A stretch of DNA of 33,654 nt from Chitinophagaceae bacterium (GTDB taxonomy: Bacteria > Bacteroidota > Bacteroidia > Chitinophagales > Chitinophagaceae). The position numbers and the translations under genes were made by a program. Each line of letters opens with the position of its first letter. Within the stretch, counting starts at the first letter, position 1. Positions 1 through 7,588 of the stretch are shown in pieces. The stretch lies in assembly GCA_004299085.1 (NCBI GenBank), contig SCQV01000366.1:1-33654 (forward strand). The letters are read 5' to 3'. Under the pieces are notes generated by a model that did no database searches, was not told the DNA's origin, and saw only the letters and a program-made list of their open reading frames with translations.

Positions 1-58
1 TTTTAATATCCTCTTCAATAATATCCTCAATAAAATTCAGCGATTTTTCTTCACTCAT
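1..58 (-). CDS. glnS: Glutamine--tRNA ligase, N-terminal fragment (cut by window edge)
   Basis: Only the first 19 codons are in the window, read leftward from an ATG at 58-56. The peptide begins MSEEKSLNFIEDIIEEDIK, which matches the N-terminus I know from glutaminyl-tRNA synthetases of Bacteroidota. The enzyme charges tRNA-Gln in the cytoplasm. The rest lies beyond position 1, so no catalytic motif can be checked. It is the housekeeping neighbour on the left side of the catabolic island. The identification rests on a short peptide, so it is good but not certain. Confidence 0.7.
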   Translation of the reverse strand, partial: MSEEKSLNFIEDIIEEDIK

Positions 59-475
59 GAATGAAACTGTTTAGTGGACAAAGGTAAGGAAACGGAGGGG
101 GATAATGTGGGAATGACAGTGCTGAAAGTGGGGGAATGCAATTTTCTGTTTATCCATTCACGAAAAAAGGGCAAAAGCAGTGTGAATCATGCTATTGTCC
201 GCATTAAAAAGGCCGGAAATGTTCTCAGCCTTTTCGCTTCCCCTGTTGGACTTGAACCCGCGACCCTCTGCTTGTAAGAAATGTCTCATAGTTTTTAGCA
301 AGTTTTTAAATCATTATTGTCTGAGTAAAATCATACAATTATAACTCCTACCCATTTACAGGTAAAGATTTTAGGTTAAAAGCGCATTGGTTCACAATCA
401 AGGGAGTTCCCCTCGGCCATTTATGGGTTAAAACCCAATGAACTGCCTCCAGTTCCCAATGAGCGTCTCCATGCC
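59..475. other. Non-coding left boundary region
   Basis: Apart from the tRNA-like remnant near 237-285, I see no gene here. A small perfect inverted repeat, TGGGTT-AA-AACCCA, lies at about 424-437. The region separates the start of glnS from the decayed transposase. Confidence 0.5.
237..285 (-). other. tRNA 3'-half remnant, possible attachment-site footprint
   Basis: Read on the minus strand, this stretch has CTTACAAGCAGAGGGTC followed by GCGGGTTCAAGTCC, which looks like an anticodon loop, variable region and T-loop. If the loop is CTTACAA the anticodon would be TAC (valine type). No D-arm or acceptor 5' half precedes it, and the T-stem is partly mismatched (GCGGG against CCAAC), so it is not a working tRNA gene. 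tRNA 3' halves like this are left behind by integrases that use tRNA genes. A small plus-strand reading frame over it is not a gene. Confidence 0.5.
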
Positions 476-885
476 TTATACGTATCCTTTATAAATCCCA
501 TAAGCGAGCGATACGTAACTCATTAAATGCAGCCCGATAACGGTAATCATATTAGCAAATGATCTTTTTGTTTTAGCCTTCTTTCTAATCACCACCATCA
601 GAAAGATGGAAACGATATCCACGGTCGTTTCGACTTTTTTTTCTGCCGCCATCACTTTTACTAACTTGCTCTATTGGCAATAAGTCCCCGGATAATAGTT
701 CCTTTTTTTCCTCTGCGTACTGTGTGTTTGTGTATGGAGTATTTTTCAGCAATTTCATCCACCCCATCATATCCAAGCTTCATGGATTCCAAACCTGCAT
801 ATAATCTTTTACTTTTCTCTGACAAACTATTAAAAAACAGTAGGGAGCACTTGTCAATGTTGATGTTAAAATCTGATTTTTTCAT
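476..885 (-). pseudogene. Decayed ISAzo13-like transposase N-terminus with two frameshifts
   Basis: From an ATG at 885 the frame reads FFNSLSEKSKRLYAGLESM, then LGYDGVDEIAEKYSIHKHTV. This resembles the N-terminal helix-turn-helix of ISAzo13-family transposases (an 'SEKSRRLYAA.EA..LG.GG...' pattern). At an A7 run near 704-710 the frame must shift to continue as KKELLSGDLLPIEQVSKSDGGRKK. At an A8 run near 637-644 it must shift again to read VETTVDIVSIFLMVVI. The frame ends at a stop at 476-478. The DDE catalytic part is absent. The last 40 or so codons look hydrophobic (ending SYVSLAYGIYKGYV) and may be a different sequence joined on. The family call comes from recalled motifs. Confidence 0.5.
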
Positions 886-998
886 ACAACAAGATAGCTC
901 GTTAATTCAAACTGTTATAAGTTATTCTTATCTCATCACTTAATATAAAATGAAGTTGTGCAACTGCAAGGAACGGCCCTCCTTTTGGGAATGATTTA

Positions 999-1880
999 CT
1001 AAATATCCTCTTTCAGAAATTTTTTTGCATATTCCTTAGCGGTCAGGCCAGTTATAGATTTGAACTCCCTATTGAAATGAGAAATATTGTTATATCCTGT
1101 ATTGTAGCATATTTCTGTGATGGTCATGTGGCTGTTGACCAATAATTTACAGGCATTAAGAATCCTGATCTCATTTAGGAATTGAGAAAACGTCTTATGG
1201 GTTTTGGCCTTAAAGTAGCGGCAAAAGGATGTTTCGGTGAGATTAGAAAGTGCAGCAACCTTTTCTGTATTCACATCCTCAGAATAATGTTTCATGACAA
1301 AATCCATGACTACATTGATTCGTTCCGCATCCGCAAGGTTAACAGAATTAATATAACCTGGACTTGAAAGCAGATCGTACTCTTCAGTATTTGCAATAGC
1401 GTCAAGAGTCTTTAAAAATAAGACCAGTCTGTTGAAGCCAGAAGAGAGAGCCACTTCTTTTACAAGGGTTGATATTCTTTTATGATCTTCGCCGGGTCTC
1501 ATGAAAACTCCCTGTTGACCATGATGAAAGAGTCTTTTAATGTGCGTTAGCTCTGGAAGGTCAAAAAAGCCCTCTTTAAATGCGTTTTCACGGAAGTGGA
1601 TAACATACACATCTACAAAAAGTTCCTTATTCCCCTGGTAGAAATCCTGATCATTTCTCCACACATGGGGGAGATTGGAGCTTATAAACATTAAATCACC
1701 ATTAGAAAAGTTCCCGATATGGTTTCCCATGAAACGGATGCCATAGCTTTTTTCAACAAAAATAATTTCATGTTCGGGATGATAGTGCCAGGGATAATCC
1801 ATATAAGGGGTTATCTCTCTTTTGACGGTAATCGAGGAAGAATATATCAAAGGAACCTTCTCGAGTTTCGGTAACATCAT
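999..1880 (-). CDS. AraC-family transcriptional regulator with cupin-type sensor domain
   Basis: This 293-residue protein has the usual length and layout of the AraC family. An N-terminal cupin-like effector domain carries the His-rich strand WHYHPEHEIIFV at about residues 31-42. Two helix-turn-helix motifs lie in the last 100 residues (VAALSNLTETSFCRYFKAKT, then ITEICYNTGYNNISHFNREF). It is transcribed away from the sugar-porter operon, the usual place for a local activator. Paired direct repeats in the intergenic region (1949-1980) fit an AraC-type dimer site, and the same site recurs at 9919-9950. It probably senses the transported sugar or an intermediate and activates both operons; this is inference. 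A second ATG one codon later (1877) is an equally possible start. Confidence 0.9.
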   Translation of the reverse strand: MMLPKLEKVPLIYSSSITVKREITPYMDYPWHYHPEHEIIFVEKSYGIRFMGNHIGNFSNGDLMFISSNLPHVWRNDQDFYQGNKELFVDVYVIHFRENAFKEGFFDLPELTHIKRLFHHGQQGVFMRPGEDHKRISTLVKEVALSSGFNRLVLFLKTLDAIANTEEYDLLSSPGYINSVNLADAERINVVMDFVMKHYSEDVNTEKVAALSNLTETSFCRYFKAKTHKTFSQFLNEIRILNACKLLVNSHMTITEICYNTGYNNISHFNREFKSITGLTAKEYAKKFLKEDI

Positions 1881-1948
1881 GTTACTATCTATTTATGATA
1901 CTAAGTTACTTTATTTGTCATTAAGTTGAGGGAATATCTTTCTTTATT

Positions 1949-1980
1949 GCAAATATAGTGTCCTAAATCGAAAATATAGT
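1949..1980 (+). promoter_or_regulatory. Predicted AraC-type operator (two direct half-sites 21 bp apart)
   Basis: Two copies of AATATAGT start at 1952 and 1973, exactly 21 bp (two helical turns) apart, within GCAAATATAGTGTC and GAAAATATAGTGGC. Direct repeats two turns apart are typical of AraC-family dimer sites. The block lies between the divergent araC-type gene and the transporter operon. It matches 9919-9950 without gaps. The downstream half-site ends 25 bp before a -7 element at 2006-2013. Confidence 0.65.
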
Positions 1981-2005
1981 GGCTCTATTGCTTTTTTTCA
2001 TCCTG

Positions 2006-2013
2006 TAGCTTTG
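2006..2013 (+). promoter_or_regulatory. Bacteroidota -7 promoter element (TAGCTTTG)
   Basis: TAGCTTTG is an exact match to the Bacteroidota -7 consensus TAnnTTTG. A TTG lies at 1988-1990 but is too close to serve as a standard -33 element, which fits an activator-dependent promoter. Transcription would start near 2019-2021. That would leave almost no leader for an ATG at 2026 and favours the in-frame ATG at 2047. Confidence 0.55.
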
Positions 2014-2046
2014 TAGCTCAGAAGTATGAATCGTTTTATGCAGGAC

Positions 2047-3465
2047 ATGGAAACAAAGAGAGTCAGTAGGCTTTATATTTTTAAGGTGACGCTGGTGGCA
2101 TCTGTTGGTGGCTTTTTGTTTGGATATGATTTGGTGGTGATTGCAGGCGCTCTCCCTTTCCTGGTAGGATATTTTCATCTTTCAACGACTATGCAGGGCT
2201 TTGCAGTAAGCAGTGCTATTCTGGGGGCTATTGTAGGCCCGTTATTTGGTCTTTGGTTTTCTGAAAAGCTTGGAAGACGTAAAACAATGATGATAGCGGC
2301 CATTTGCTTTATGGTTTCAGCCATTGGAAGTGCCTTGGCGCTGACTATATGGGATTTTGCTTTCTGGCGTTTCATTGGCGGGGTGGGTATCGGTCTGGCA
2401 ATGATGTCATCACCCATTTATATAGCTGAATTATCTCCGCCTCAGATACGTGGCCGGCTCGTCAACGTAAACCAATTATCCAACGTCATAGGGATTAACC
2501 TTGCTGTTATTGCCGGGTATTTGCTTTCATCTGACGGTTGGGGTTGGCGATGGATGTTCGGTTCGGAGGCGCTCCCGGTTATCTTTTTGATTATCGGCCT
2601 GTTATTTATTCCCGAAAGCCCAAGATGGTTAGCTGCTCAAAATCGTATACAGGAGTCATTAAAAGTACTGACGAGAGTAAATGGAAGTGATAGGGCCAAG
2701 GATGAATTAAGAGAAATTCGGGAAGAGTTGCAAAAAGACAAAGATGGGGGGAATTTTAAGGAGTTGCTACAACCGGGAGTAAAAGTAGCTTTCTTTATAG
2801 CAATGGTGTTGATGATACTTTCTCAGATTAATGGGATAAATATGATGTTATTATATGCACCAACTATATTGTCTGACGCTGGAATTGATATGGGTACAAA
2901 TTCGATCCTAAGTTCTATTCCGGTATATTTATTTATTTTTATTTGCACGATCGTAGCTTTTGGACTTATAAAACGTTTCAGCCGCAGGGGGTTATTAATT
3001 AGCAGTGTTTTATTTATGGCCGTGGGAAATGCGATCATGGCTATTAACTTGCAACAGCACTGGCCTGCACTATTTACGCTAATACCCATGTTGATTGGCA
3101 CGGGAGCATTTACACTGGGTTTCGCTCCCTTAAGTTGGATAATTGTATCAGAGATATTACCTAATCGTATTAGAGGTAAGGGATTGGCTGTAGTATGTGC
3201 TGTTCTCTACTTCTCATCCTTCATTACTGCCCAGGCATTTCCCATGATGACCCATTGGTTTGAGATCCGATTTGGTAGTTCGTCGGGCGTTTATTGGATA
3301 TTCTGTGGTATATGTATGCTTTGTACCTTTTTTTCATGGAAAATGGTACCGGAAACTAAGGGCATGAGCCTTGAAAAAATTAGTGAGTTCTGGCAGACGG
3401 CGGGCAGTTTAAAACCAATGAGAAAAAGGAATAAAAAAATCATACAAAAAGATATTTACGATTAA
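2047..3465 (+). CDS. MFS sugar-porter family transporter (XylE/GalP/AraE type)
   Basis: This proton-coupled sugar importer of the inner membrane has 472 residues, the normal length for the sugar-porter family. All the family signatures are visible: GGFLFGYDLVVIAG in the first membrane helix, KLGRRK in the 2-3 loop, PESPRWL after helix 6, RRG in the 8-9 loop and PETKGMSLE at the C-terminus. About twelve hydrophobic segments are present. I chose the ATG at 2047 because it aligns with XylE-like N-termini (a short tail before YIF-VTLVASVGG) and leaves a leader after the predicted promoter. In-frame ATGs at 2026 and 2038 are possible. It is the first gene of the operon, 33 bp before the isomerase. 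The substrate is presumably a monosaccharide or polyol but cannot be named. Confidence 0.9.
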   Translation: METKRVSRLYIFKVTLVASVGGFLFGYDLVVIAGALPFLVGYFHLSTTMQGFAVSSAILGAIVGPLFGLWFSEKLGRRKTMMIAAICFMVSAIGSALALTIWDFAFWRFIGGVGIGLAMMSSPIYIAELSPPQIRGRLVNVNQLSNVIGINLAVIAGYLLSSDGWGWRWMFGSEALPVIFLIIGLLFIPESPRWLAAQNRIQESLKVLTRVNGSDRAKDELREIREELQKDKDGGNFKELLQPGVKVAFFIAMVLMILSQINGINMMLLYAPTILSDAGIDMGTNSILSSIPVYLFIFICTIVAFGLIKRFSRRGLLISSVLFMAVGNAIMAINLQQHWPALFTLIPMLIGTGAFTLGFAPLSWIIVSEILPNRIRGKGLAVVCAVLYFSSFITAQAFPMMTHWFEIRFGSSSGVYWIFCGICMLCTFFSWKMVPETKGMSLEKISEFWQTAGSLKPMRKRNKKIIQKDIYD

Positions 3466-3498
3466 TGATGTTTTAATAGAAAATTAAAAGGGATATAC

Positions 3499-4848
3499 AT
3501 GAACTTGAAAGCAGGATTCGTAGGCTTTGGAGAAATTAATTCTCCAAAGCAATTAATAGAAAATAAATGCCGGTCAGCTTTGGACGGAGTAAAATCCTTA
3601 GGGATTGAAATGGTGACAACGGATGTAGTTACGGATGACGCCAGAGGAGAGGATGTAATACGGGCTATAAGAGATTTGAGGAAAAGTACTTTTGACGTAT
3701 TGATCGTATGCCTTGCCGGATGGATACCGTCCCATGCCGTTATTGCAATAACAAGTGAGTTTAAGTACAAGCCGATGATCTTGTGGGGGCTTTGCGGAGA
3801 TAGGGAGAATGGCCGTATAGTGACTGCCGCTGCTCAGGCGGGAACTACCGCATTACGCAAAGTATTCGATGACTTGGGGTACCGATTTGTGTATATCTAT
3901 AATATTATTGGTAAGCCGTTGCCGTTAGACCGGATTAGAAGTTTTGTATTAGGAGCAACTGCCTTAAAATCTCTTGAGCAGGCCAAAGTAGGTATGATGG
4001 GCTTCAGAGATATGAAGCTATATAATACCCTTTATGAGGGGCTGTCATTAAAAGCATTTCTAGGGGTTGAGGTAGAGTTTTTTGAAATGTTGGAGATGGT
4101 CCAGTTAAGTGAAAAAATAGAGGACAGACAAGTACAGGAAATATTACTAAAAATAAAAAGAGAGTGGGAATTTATTAAACCTGTAGATGATGCATTTCTC
4201 ATAAAAGGAATTACTTATTATCTGGCTATAAAAAAAATTGCAGAAGAAAATCATTTTGATGCTATATCGTTGAAAGACGTGGATGGAATGAAAAAGATTC
4301 TACATTTCCCTCCAGCCTTGATCTTTATGCTGCTATCCGATGAGATAAAAGTATGCACTATCCCTGAGAATGACGTGATGGGGGCAGTGACACAACTGAT
4401 TGTTAAACATATTACCGGGCAGTGTGGAGCTTATTTTGAGTTTTACGAATTTTTTGAACGGAGCCTCTTGGTCGGAGTACCCGATTATGTACCATCTGAA
4501 GTGGTTGATGGGAAAGTAACTGTGACAAGCGCAGCTTTCGGAGGCGTTAGTGGGGGCTTGTTAAATATATCTACAGTGAGAACAGGGAAATTAACAATGG
4601 TCCGCTTATCAAATACCGGAGATCAATATACAATGCATATATGCACGGGCGATGGAAGGCTACGATCATGGGAGGAGGCAGGATGGGATCAGCCTGCTCC
4701 GCAACTACCAAGCCTTGAAATATTTCTTGATTCCTCCATTGACGAGTTCTCTCAAAAAGTTTCCGGCCAGCATTATATCATTGCTTATGGGGATTATACA
4801 CAAGCATTGGCTGACTTCTGTTATTTAAAAAATATTAAAGTAGTATAA
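3499..4848 (+). CDS. L-fucose/L-arabinose isomerase-like protein
   Basis: This is a 449-residue cytosolic protein of the FucI/AraA-like aldose-ketose isomerase superfamily. The C-terminal pattern GQHYIIAYGDYTQALADF is the usual 'HH..L.YGD' end of these enzymes and places a metal-ligand His at residue 425. PENDVMGAVTQLI gives Glu290. With E. coli FucI ligands Glu337, Asp361 and His528 as reference, the residue 24 positions after Glu290 is Glu314, so the middle ligand appears to be Glu instead of Asp (ungapped estimate). It is shorter than FucI (about 590 residues). It sits between the sugar porter and the PfkB kinase (6-bp gap), so it most likely converts the imported aldose to a ketose for phosphorylation. 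The exact sugar is unknown. Confidence 0.8.
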   Translation: MNLKAGFVGFGEINSPKQLIENKCRSALDGVKSLGIEMVTTDVVTDDARGEDVIRAIRDLRKSTFDVLIVCLAGWIPSHAVIAITSEFKYKPMILWGLCGDRENGRIVTAAAQAGTTALRKVFDDLGYRFVYIYNIIGKPLPLDRIRSFVLGATALKSLEQAKVGMMGFRDMKLYNTLYEGLSLKAFLGVEVEFFEMLEMVQLSEKIEDRQVQEILLKIKREWEFIKPVDDAFLIKGITYYLAIKKIAEENHFDAISLKDVDGMKKILHFPPALIFMLLSDEIKVCTIPENDVMGAVTQLIVKHITGQCGAYFEFYEFFERSLLVGVPDYVPSEVVDGKVTVTSAAFGGVSGGLLNISTVRTGKLTMVRLSNTGDQYTMHICTGDGRLRSWEEAGWDQPAPQLPSLEIFLDSSIDEFSQKVSGQHYIIAYGDYTQALADFCYLKNIKVV

Positions 4849-4854
4849 GAAAAG

Positions 4855-6051
4855 ATGAAAAAGTATGATGCAGTAATCTCCGGGTATATCTGTGTGGATT
4901 TAATTCCTGATTTCAAGAAAAATAAGTCAGCAACAAGCATTTTTGAAGTCTTAAAGCCAGGTAAGTTAATAGAGATAGACGGGCTCCACGCGACGCTTGG
5001 CGGTGTGGTGGCAAATACCGGGATAGCAATGAAGAAATTTTCACAGAATGTTTTCTTAAATGGGGCCATTGGGGATGATTTTATTGGCAAAATTGCTAAA
5101 AGATGGCTGGATGATTATGCGTTGAAGGGAGACATAAAAATAATGAAGAAGGAAGGGACAGCATTTGGTCTTGTAATAGCGCCACCCGGAGTAGATCGTA
5201 TTTTTCTTGAGTCTCTTGGGTGCAGTCAATTATTTGATAATAGCTGTATTGATTTTGACACTATTGCTCAGAGCCGCCTGTTTCATTTCGGATACCCCCC
5301 CTTACTGAAACAATTTTATCTTAATGAGGGCACCCAATTGATTGATATGTTTTCTGAGGTTCAGCGAGCGGGGGTGGTTACTTCCATGGATTTTAGCTTA
5401 CCTGACAACGAGAGTGAATCAGGTAAGATAAACTGGCCTAAAATTTTAAAACGCGTATTGCCCCATACGGATATTTTCGTTCCCAGCCTGGAAGAAGCAC
5501 TACAAATAATGATGCCTTCTGCATACACAGAAATACAGGCTACTGCCGGAGGTAATGAAATTATTGACTTTATTCCAATTGAGACCATCCGGGAAATCGG
5601 TCAACGGATCATTGATGCTGGCGTAAAAATAGCTTTGATAAAAGCAGGTCATCGTGGTGCTTTTTTATGGACGAACGATATTACAGCTATTAGTGAAAAT
5701 TCAGGCTTTGATTTACATAGGGGGCATTGGAACTTTCGTGAACTCTGGTGCGATGCCTACCCTGTCGAGTATAGTAAAATAAAGAGTGCTTCAGGGGCCG
5801 GTGATACGGCCGCAGCTGCATTCCTTTCAGCAATCCTTAACGGAGAATCTCCGGAGTCTTCATTGCAGTATGCTACGATTGCGGGCAGGAACAATTTATA
5901 TTGTTATAATATTCACGACGAATTACCAGGATGGCCGGAAATGACTAGCGGAATAAAAGTGGAGGTTAATCCCGTTGTTAATTTAAAACAATTGAAAAAT
6001 AATAATTTACCCGGTGTGAGAAGGAACCCTGTATTTAAAAAACAGATATAA
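4855..6051 (+). CDS. PfkB-family carbohydrate kinase
   Basis: This 398-residue ATP-dependent sugar kinase of the ribokinase/PfkB family shows the N-terminal YDAVISGYICVDLIP strand and the glycine-rich LGGVVANTGIAM substrate-binding segment. The C-terminal signature SASGAGDTAAAAF has the catalytic base at Asp317. It is longer than typical PfkB kinases (about 300-330). The extra length lies partly between about residues 215 and 290, around VPSLEEALQIMMPSAYTEIQ and the following helix. It starts 6 bp after the isomerase and 20 bp before the aminotransferase, so it is co-transcribed. It probably phosphorylates the ketose made by the isomerase, to feed the class I aldolase at the end of the operon. 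Confidence 0.88.
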   Translation: MKKYDAVISGYICVDLIPDFKKNKSATSIFEVLKPGKLIEIDGLHATLGGVVANTGIAMKKFSQNVFLNGAIGDDFIGKIAKRWLDDYALKGDIKIMKKEGTAFGLVIAPPGVDRIFLESLGCSQLFDNSCIDFDTIAQSRLFHFGYPPLLKQFYLNEGTQLIDMFSEVQRAGVVTSMDFSLPDNESESGKINWPKILKRVLPHTDIFVPSLEEALQIMMPSAYTEIQATAGGNEIIDFIPIETIREIGQRIIDAGVKIALIKAGHRGAFLWTNDITAISENSGFDLHRGHWNFRELWCDAYPVEYSKIKSASGAGDTAAAAFLSAILNGESPESSLQYATIAGRNNLYCYNIHDELPGWPEMTSGIKVEVNPVVNLKQLKNNNLPGVRRNPVFKKQI

Positions 6052-6071
6052 AATCTTTTTAACAGAGTATA

Positions 6072-7460
6072 ATGAAGAATATGAATAAATTATCAAAAGA
6101 CTGGTGGAAAGAACGTGCGATGACTATTCCTGACATCAAAACTGAATTGCCAGGTCCAAAATCGAAAGTCATGCATGCCAATACGGCAAGATACATGAAA
6201 GGTCTCAGCACTCAAGTGAAATTATTTCCTGTCTGTTTTGAAGAGGGCTTTGGCATTACTCTTACAGATGTTGATGGAAACCGGTATCTTGATTTCTCAT
6301 CGGGAATTTATGTTACCTCTTTAGGGCATTGTCACCCTAAAGTATCAGAAGCGATAGCTTTCTGGGCAAAAAAATTGATGAATGCGCATGACTTTACCAC
6401 ACCGGTAAAAGAAAAACTGATGGAGAAAATGGCTTCTGTTTTACCAGGCCGACTAAATGCCATTCAACTGTATTCTGATGGAGCGACCGCTGTAGAGGCC
6501 GCAATCAGAGCTGCCAGAGCTATTACAAATAAACATGAGTTCATCTCAGCCTACCGCGATTTTCACGGCAAGACACTGGCAGCAGTGAGCAGTGCCCGAA
6601 TGAACCGTGGTGGCACTTTAAGCTACGGGCCGACGAGAGCACCTGGTTTTTATATGGTGCCACGCCCCGATCCTTATCGGCCTCTTTGGACTAAAGCAGA
6701 TGGCACAATTGACACAGATGCTTACATCCGGTTTTATGAACAGTTCTTAACAGAAGGAACCGTGGGAAATATTGCAGCCTTTGTACTGGAGCCCGCTCAG
6801 GGGTGGGCCGGTAGTATTTTCCCACCCGATGATTTTTTCCCGAAGTTGAAAGCACTTTGTGAGAAGCATGATATCCTTCTTTATGATGATGAAATATTGG
6901 CAGGAATGGGAAGGACAGGAGAATGGCTTACGTTAGATCACTGGAATGTTATTCCTGATATTGTAACCTTCGGCAAGTCCTTTGGCAATGGATTCCCGGT
7001 TACGGCTATGGTGGTCAGAGAAGAGAATGGGGAAGCACTTGAAAAAATTTCAGCATCATCCAGCTATGGAGGTAATCCGATGGCCTGTGCCGCGGCATTA
7101 GCTTCTATAGAAGTGATTGAGGAAGAGGGGATACTTCAAAATGTGCGCGAAGTAGGGAATTCTTTTATAAAACGAATGAATAAAATGAAAGAACAACACC
7201 CAATTATAGGAGATGTAAAAGGCAAGGGGTTTCTACTGGGAATGGAACTTGTAAAAGATAAAAAAACAAAAGAACCTTTTGATGAGGCGGGTAAGTTAGT
7301 TTACCAGAAGGCTTTCCGAAGGGGCCTTGCCTGGATTCCGGCAGGTCATATCCTGCGCATGTCTCCGCCTTTAATCATGGATGAAAAATATGCCATGGTA
7401 GGTATGGACATTATCGAGGATGCCATTACAGAGGTAGAAAAAGAACTCGGATATAAATAA
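6072..7460 (+). CDS. Class III PLP-dependent aminotransferase
   Basis: This 462-residue fold-type I enzyme belongs to the GABA/ornithine/dialkylglycine group. Motifs in order are the SSGIYVTSLGHCHP substrate-cofactor region (about 77-89), SDGATAVEAAIRAAR (about 135-149, cofactor phosphate), EPAQGWAG (about 240), DDEILAGMGRTG with the pyridine-binding Asp273, and FGKSFGNGFP with the Schiff-base Lys302. No signal peptide is present. Enzymes of this class move an amino group from a terminal amine to a 2-keto acid, or the reverse. Inside an isomerase-kinase-aldolase operon and next to an amidase-fold gene it suggests a nitrogen-bearing substrate or intermediate. Glutamate-1-semialdehyde or diaminobutyrate aminotransferase is less likely here. 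ATGs at 6072 and 6081 are both possible starts. Confidence 0.88.
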   Translation: MKNMNKLSKDWWKERAMTIPDIKTELPGPKSKVMHANTARYMKGLSTQVKLFPVCFEEGFGITLTDVDGNRYLDFSSGIYVTSLGHCHPKVSEAIAFWAKKLMNAHDFTTPVKEKLMEKMASVLPGRLNAIQLYSDGATAVEAAIRAARAITNKHEFISAYRDFHGKTLAAVSSARMNRGGTLSYGPTRAPGFYMVPRPDPYRPLWTKADGTIDTDAYIRFYEQFLTEGTVGNIAAFVLEPAQGWAGSIFPPDDFFPKLKALCEKHDILLYDDEILAGMGRTGEWLTLDHWNVIPDIVTFGKSFGNGFPVTAMVVREENGEALEKISASSSYGGNPMACAAALASIEVIEEEGILQNVREVGNSFIKRMNKMKEQHPIIGDVKGKGFLLGMELVKDKKTKEPFDEAGKLVYQKAFRRGLAWIPAGHILRMSPPLIMDEKYAMVGMDIIEDAITEVEKELGYK

Positions 7461-7478
7461 TAAAAAAATGAAACCGAC

Positions 7479-7527
7479 ATGATTAAAATAATCATTGAAC
7501 TCACTGGGGAATGATTATTTTAATCAT
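7479..7527. repeat. Perfect 18-bp inverted repeat (intra-operon hairpin)
   Basis: The left arm ATGATTAAAATAATCATT (7479-7496) and right arm AATGATTATTTTAATCAT (7510-7527) are exact reverse complements around a 13-base loop. Each arm is also an imperfect palindrome by itself (ATGATT/AATCAT). It fills the only long gap (128 bp) in an operon whose other gaps are 6-33 bp. It could stabilise the upstream mRNA, attenuate the last two genes or be a small mobile repeat. Confidence 0.75.
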
Positions 7528-7540
7528 CAAAGGTTACATC

Positions 7541-7559
7541 TCCGAAGGAGTCCTTCGGA
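7541..7559. repeat. Short perfect hairpin before the ceramidase-like gene
   Basis: TCCGAAGG (7541-7548), loop AGT, and CCTTCGGA (7552-7559) form an 8-bp perfect stem only 14 bp after the larger inverted repeat. No T-run follows, so it is not a simple terminator. It lies 29 bp before the chosen ATG of the next gene and might affect its translation or mRNA processing. Confidence 0.6.
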
Positions 7560-7588
7560 CCGACAACTTAAAGACAAAAAATAAACGG

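Noticed and set aside
74-277. Small plus-strand frame ending SPVGLEPATLCL
   Set aside because: Its end is the antisense of the tRNA-like remnant; such peptides are a common false call over tRNA sequence.
237-285. An intact tRNA gene
   Set aside because: The 5' half (acceptor, D-arm) is missing and the T-stem pairs badly.
7511-7588. N-terminal extension of the ceramidase-like protein
   Set aside because: The extension would be translated from the right arm of the inverted repeat and the second hairpin, and family members begin near the CIGWAEADITP motif.
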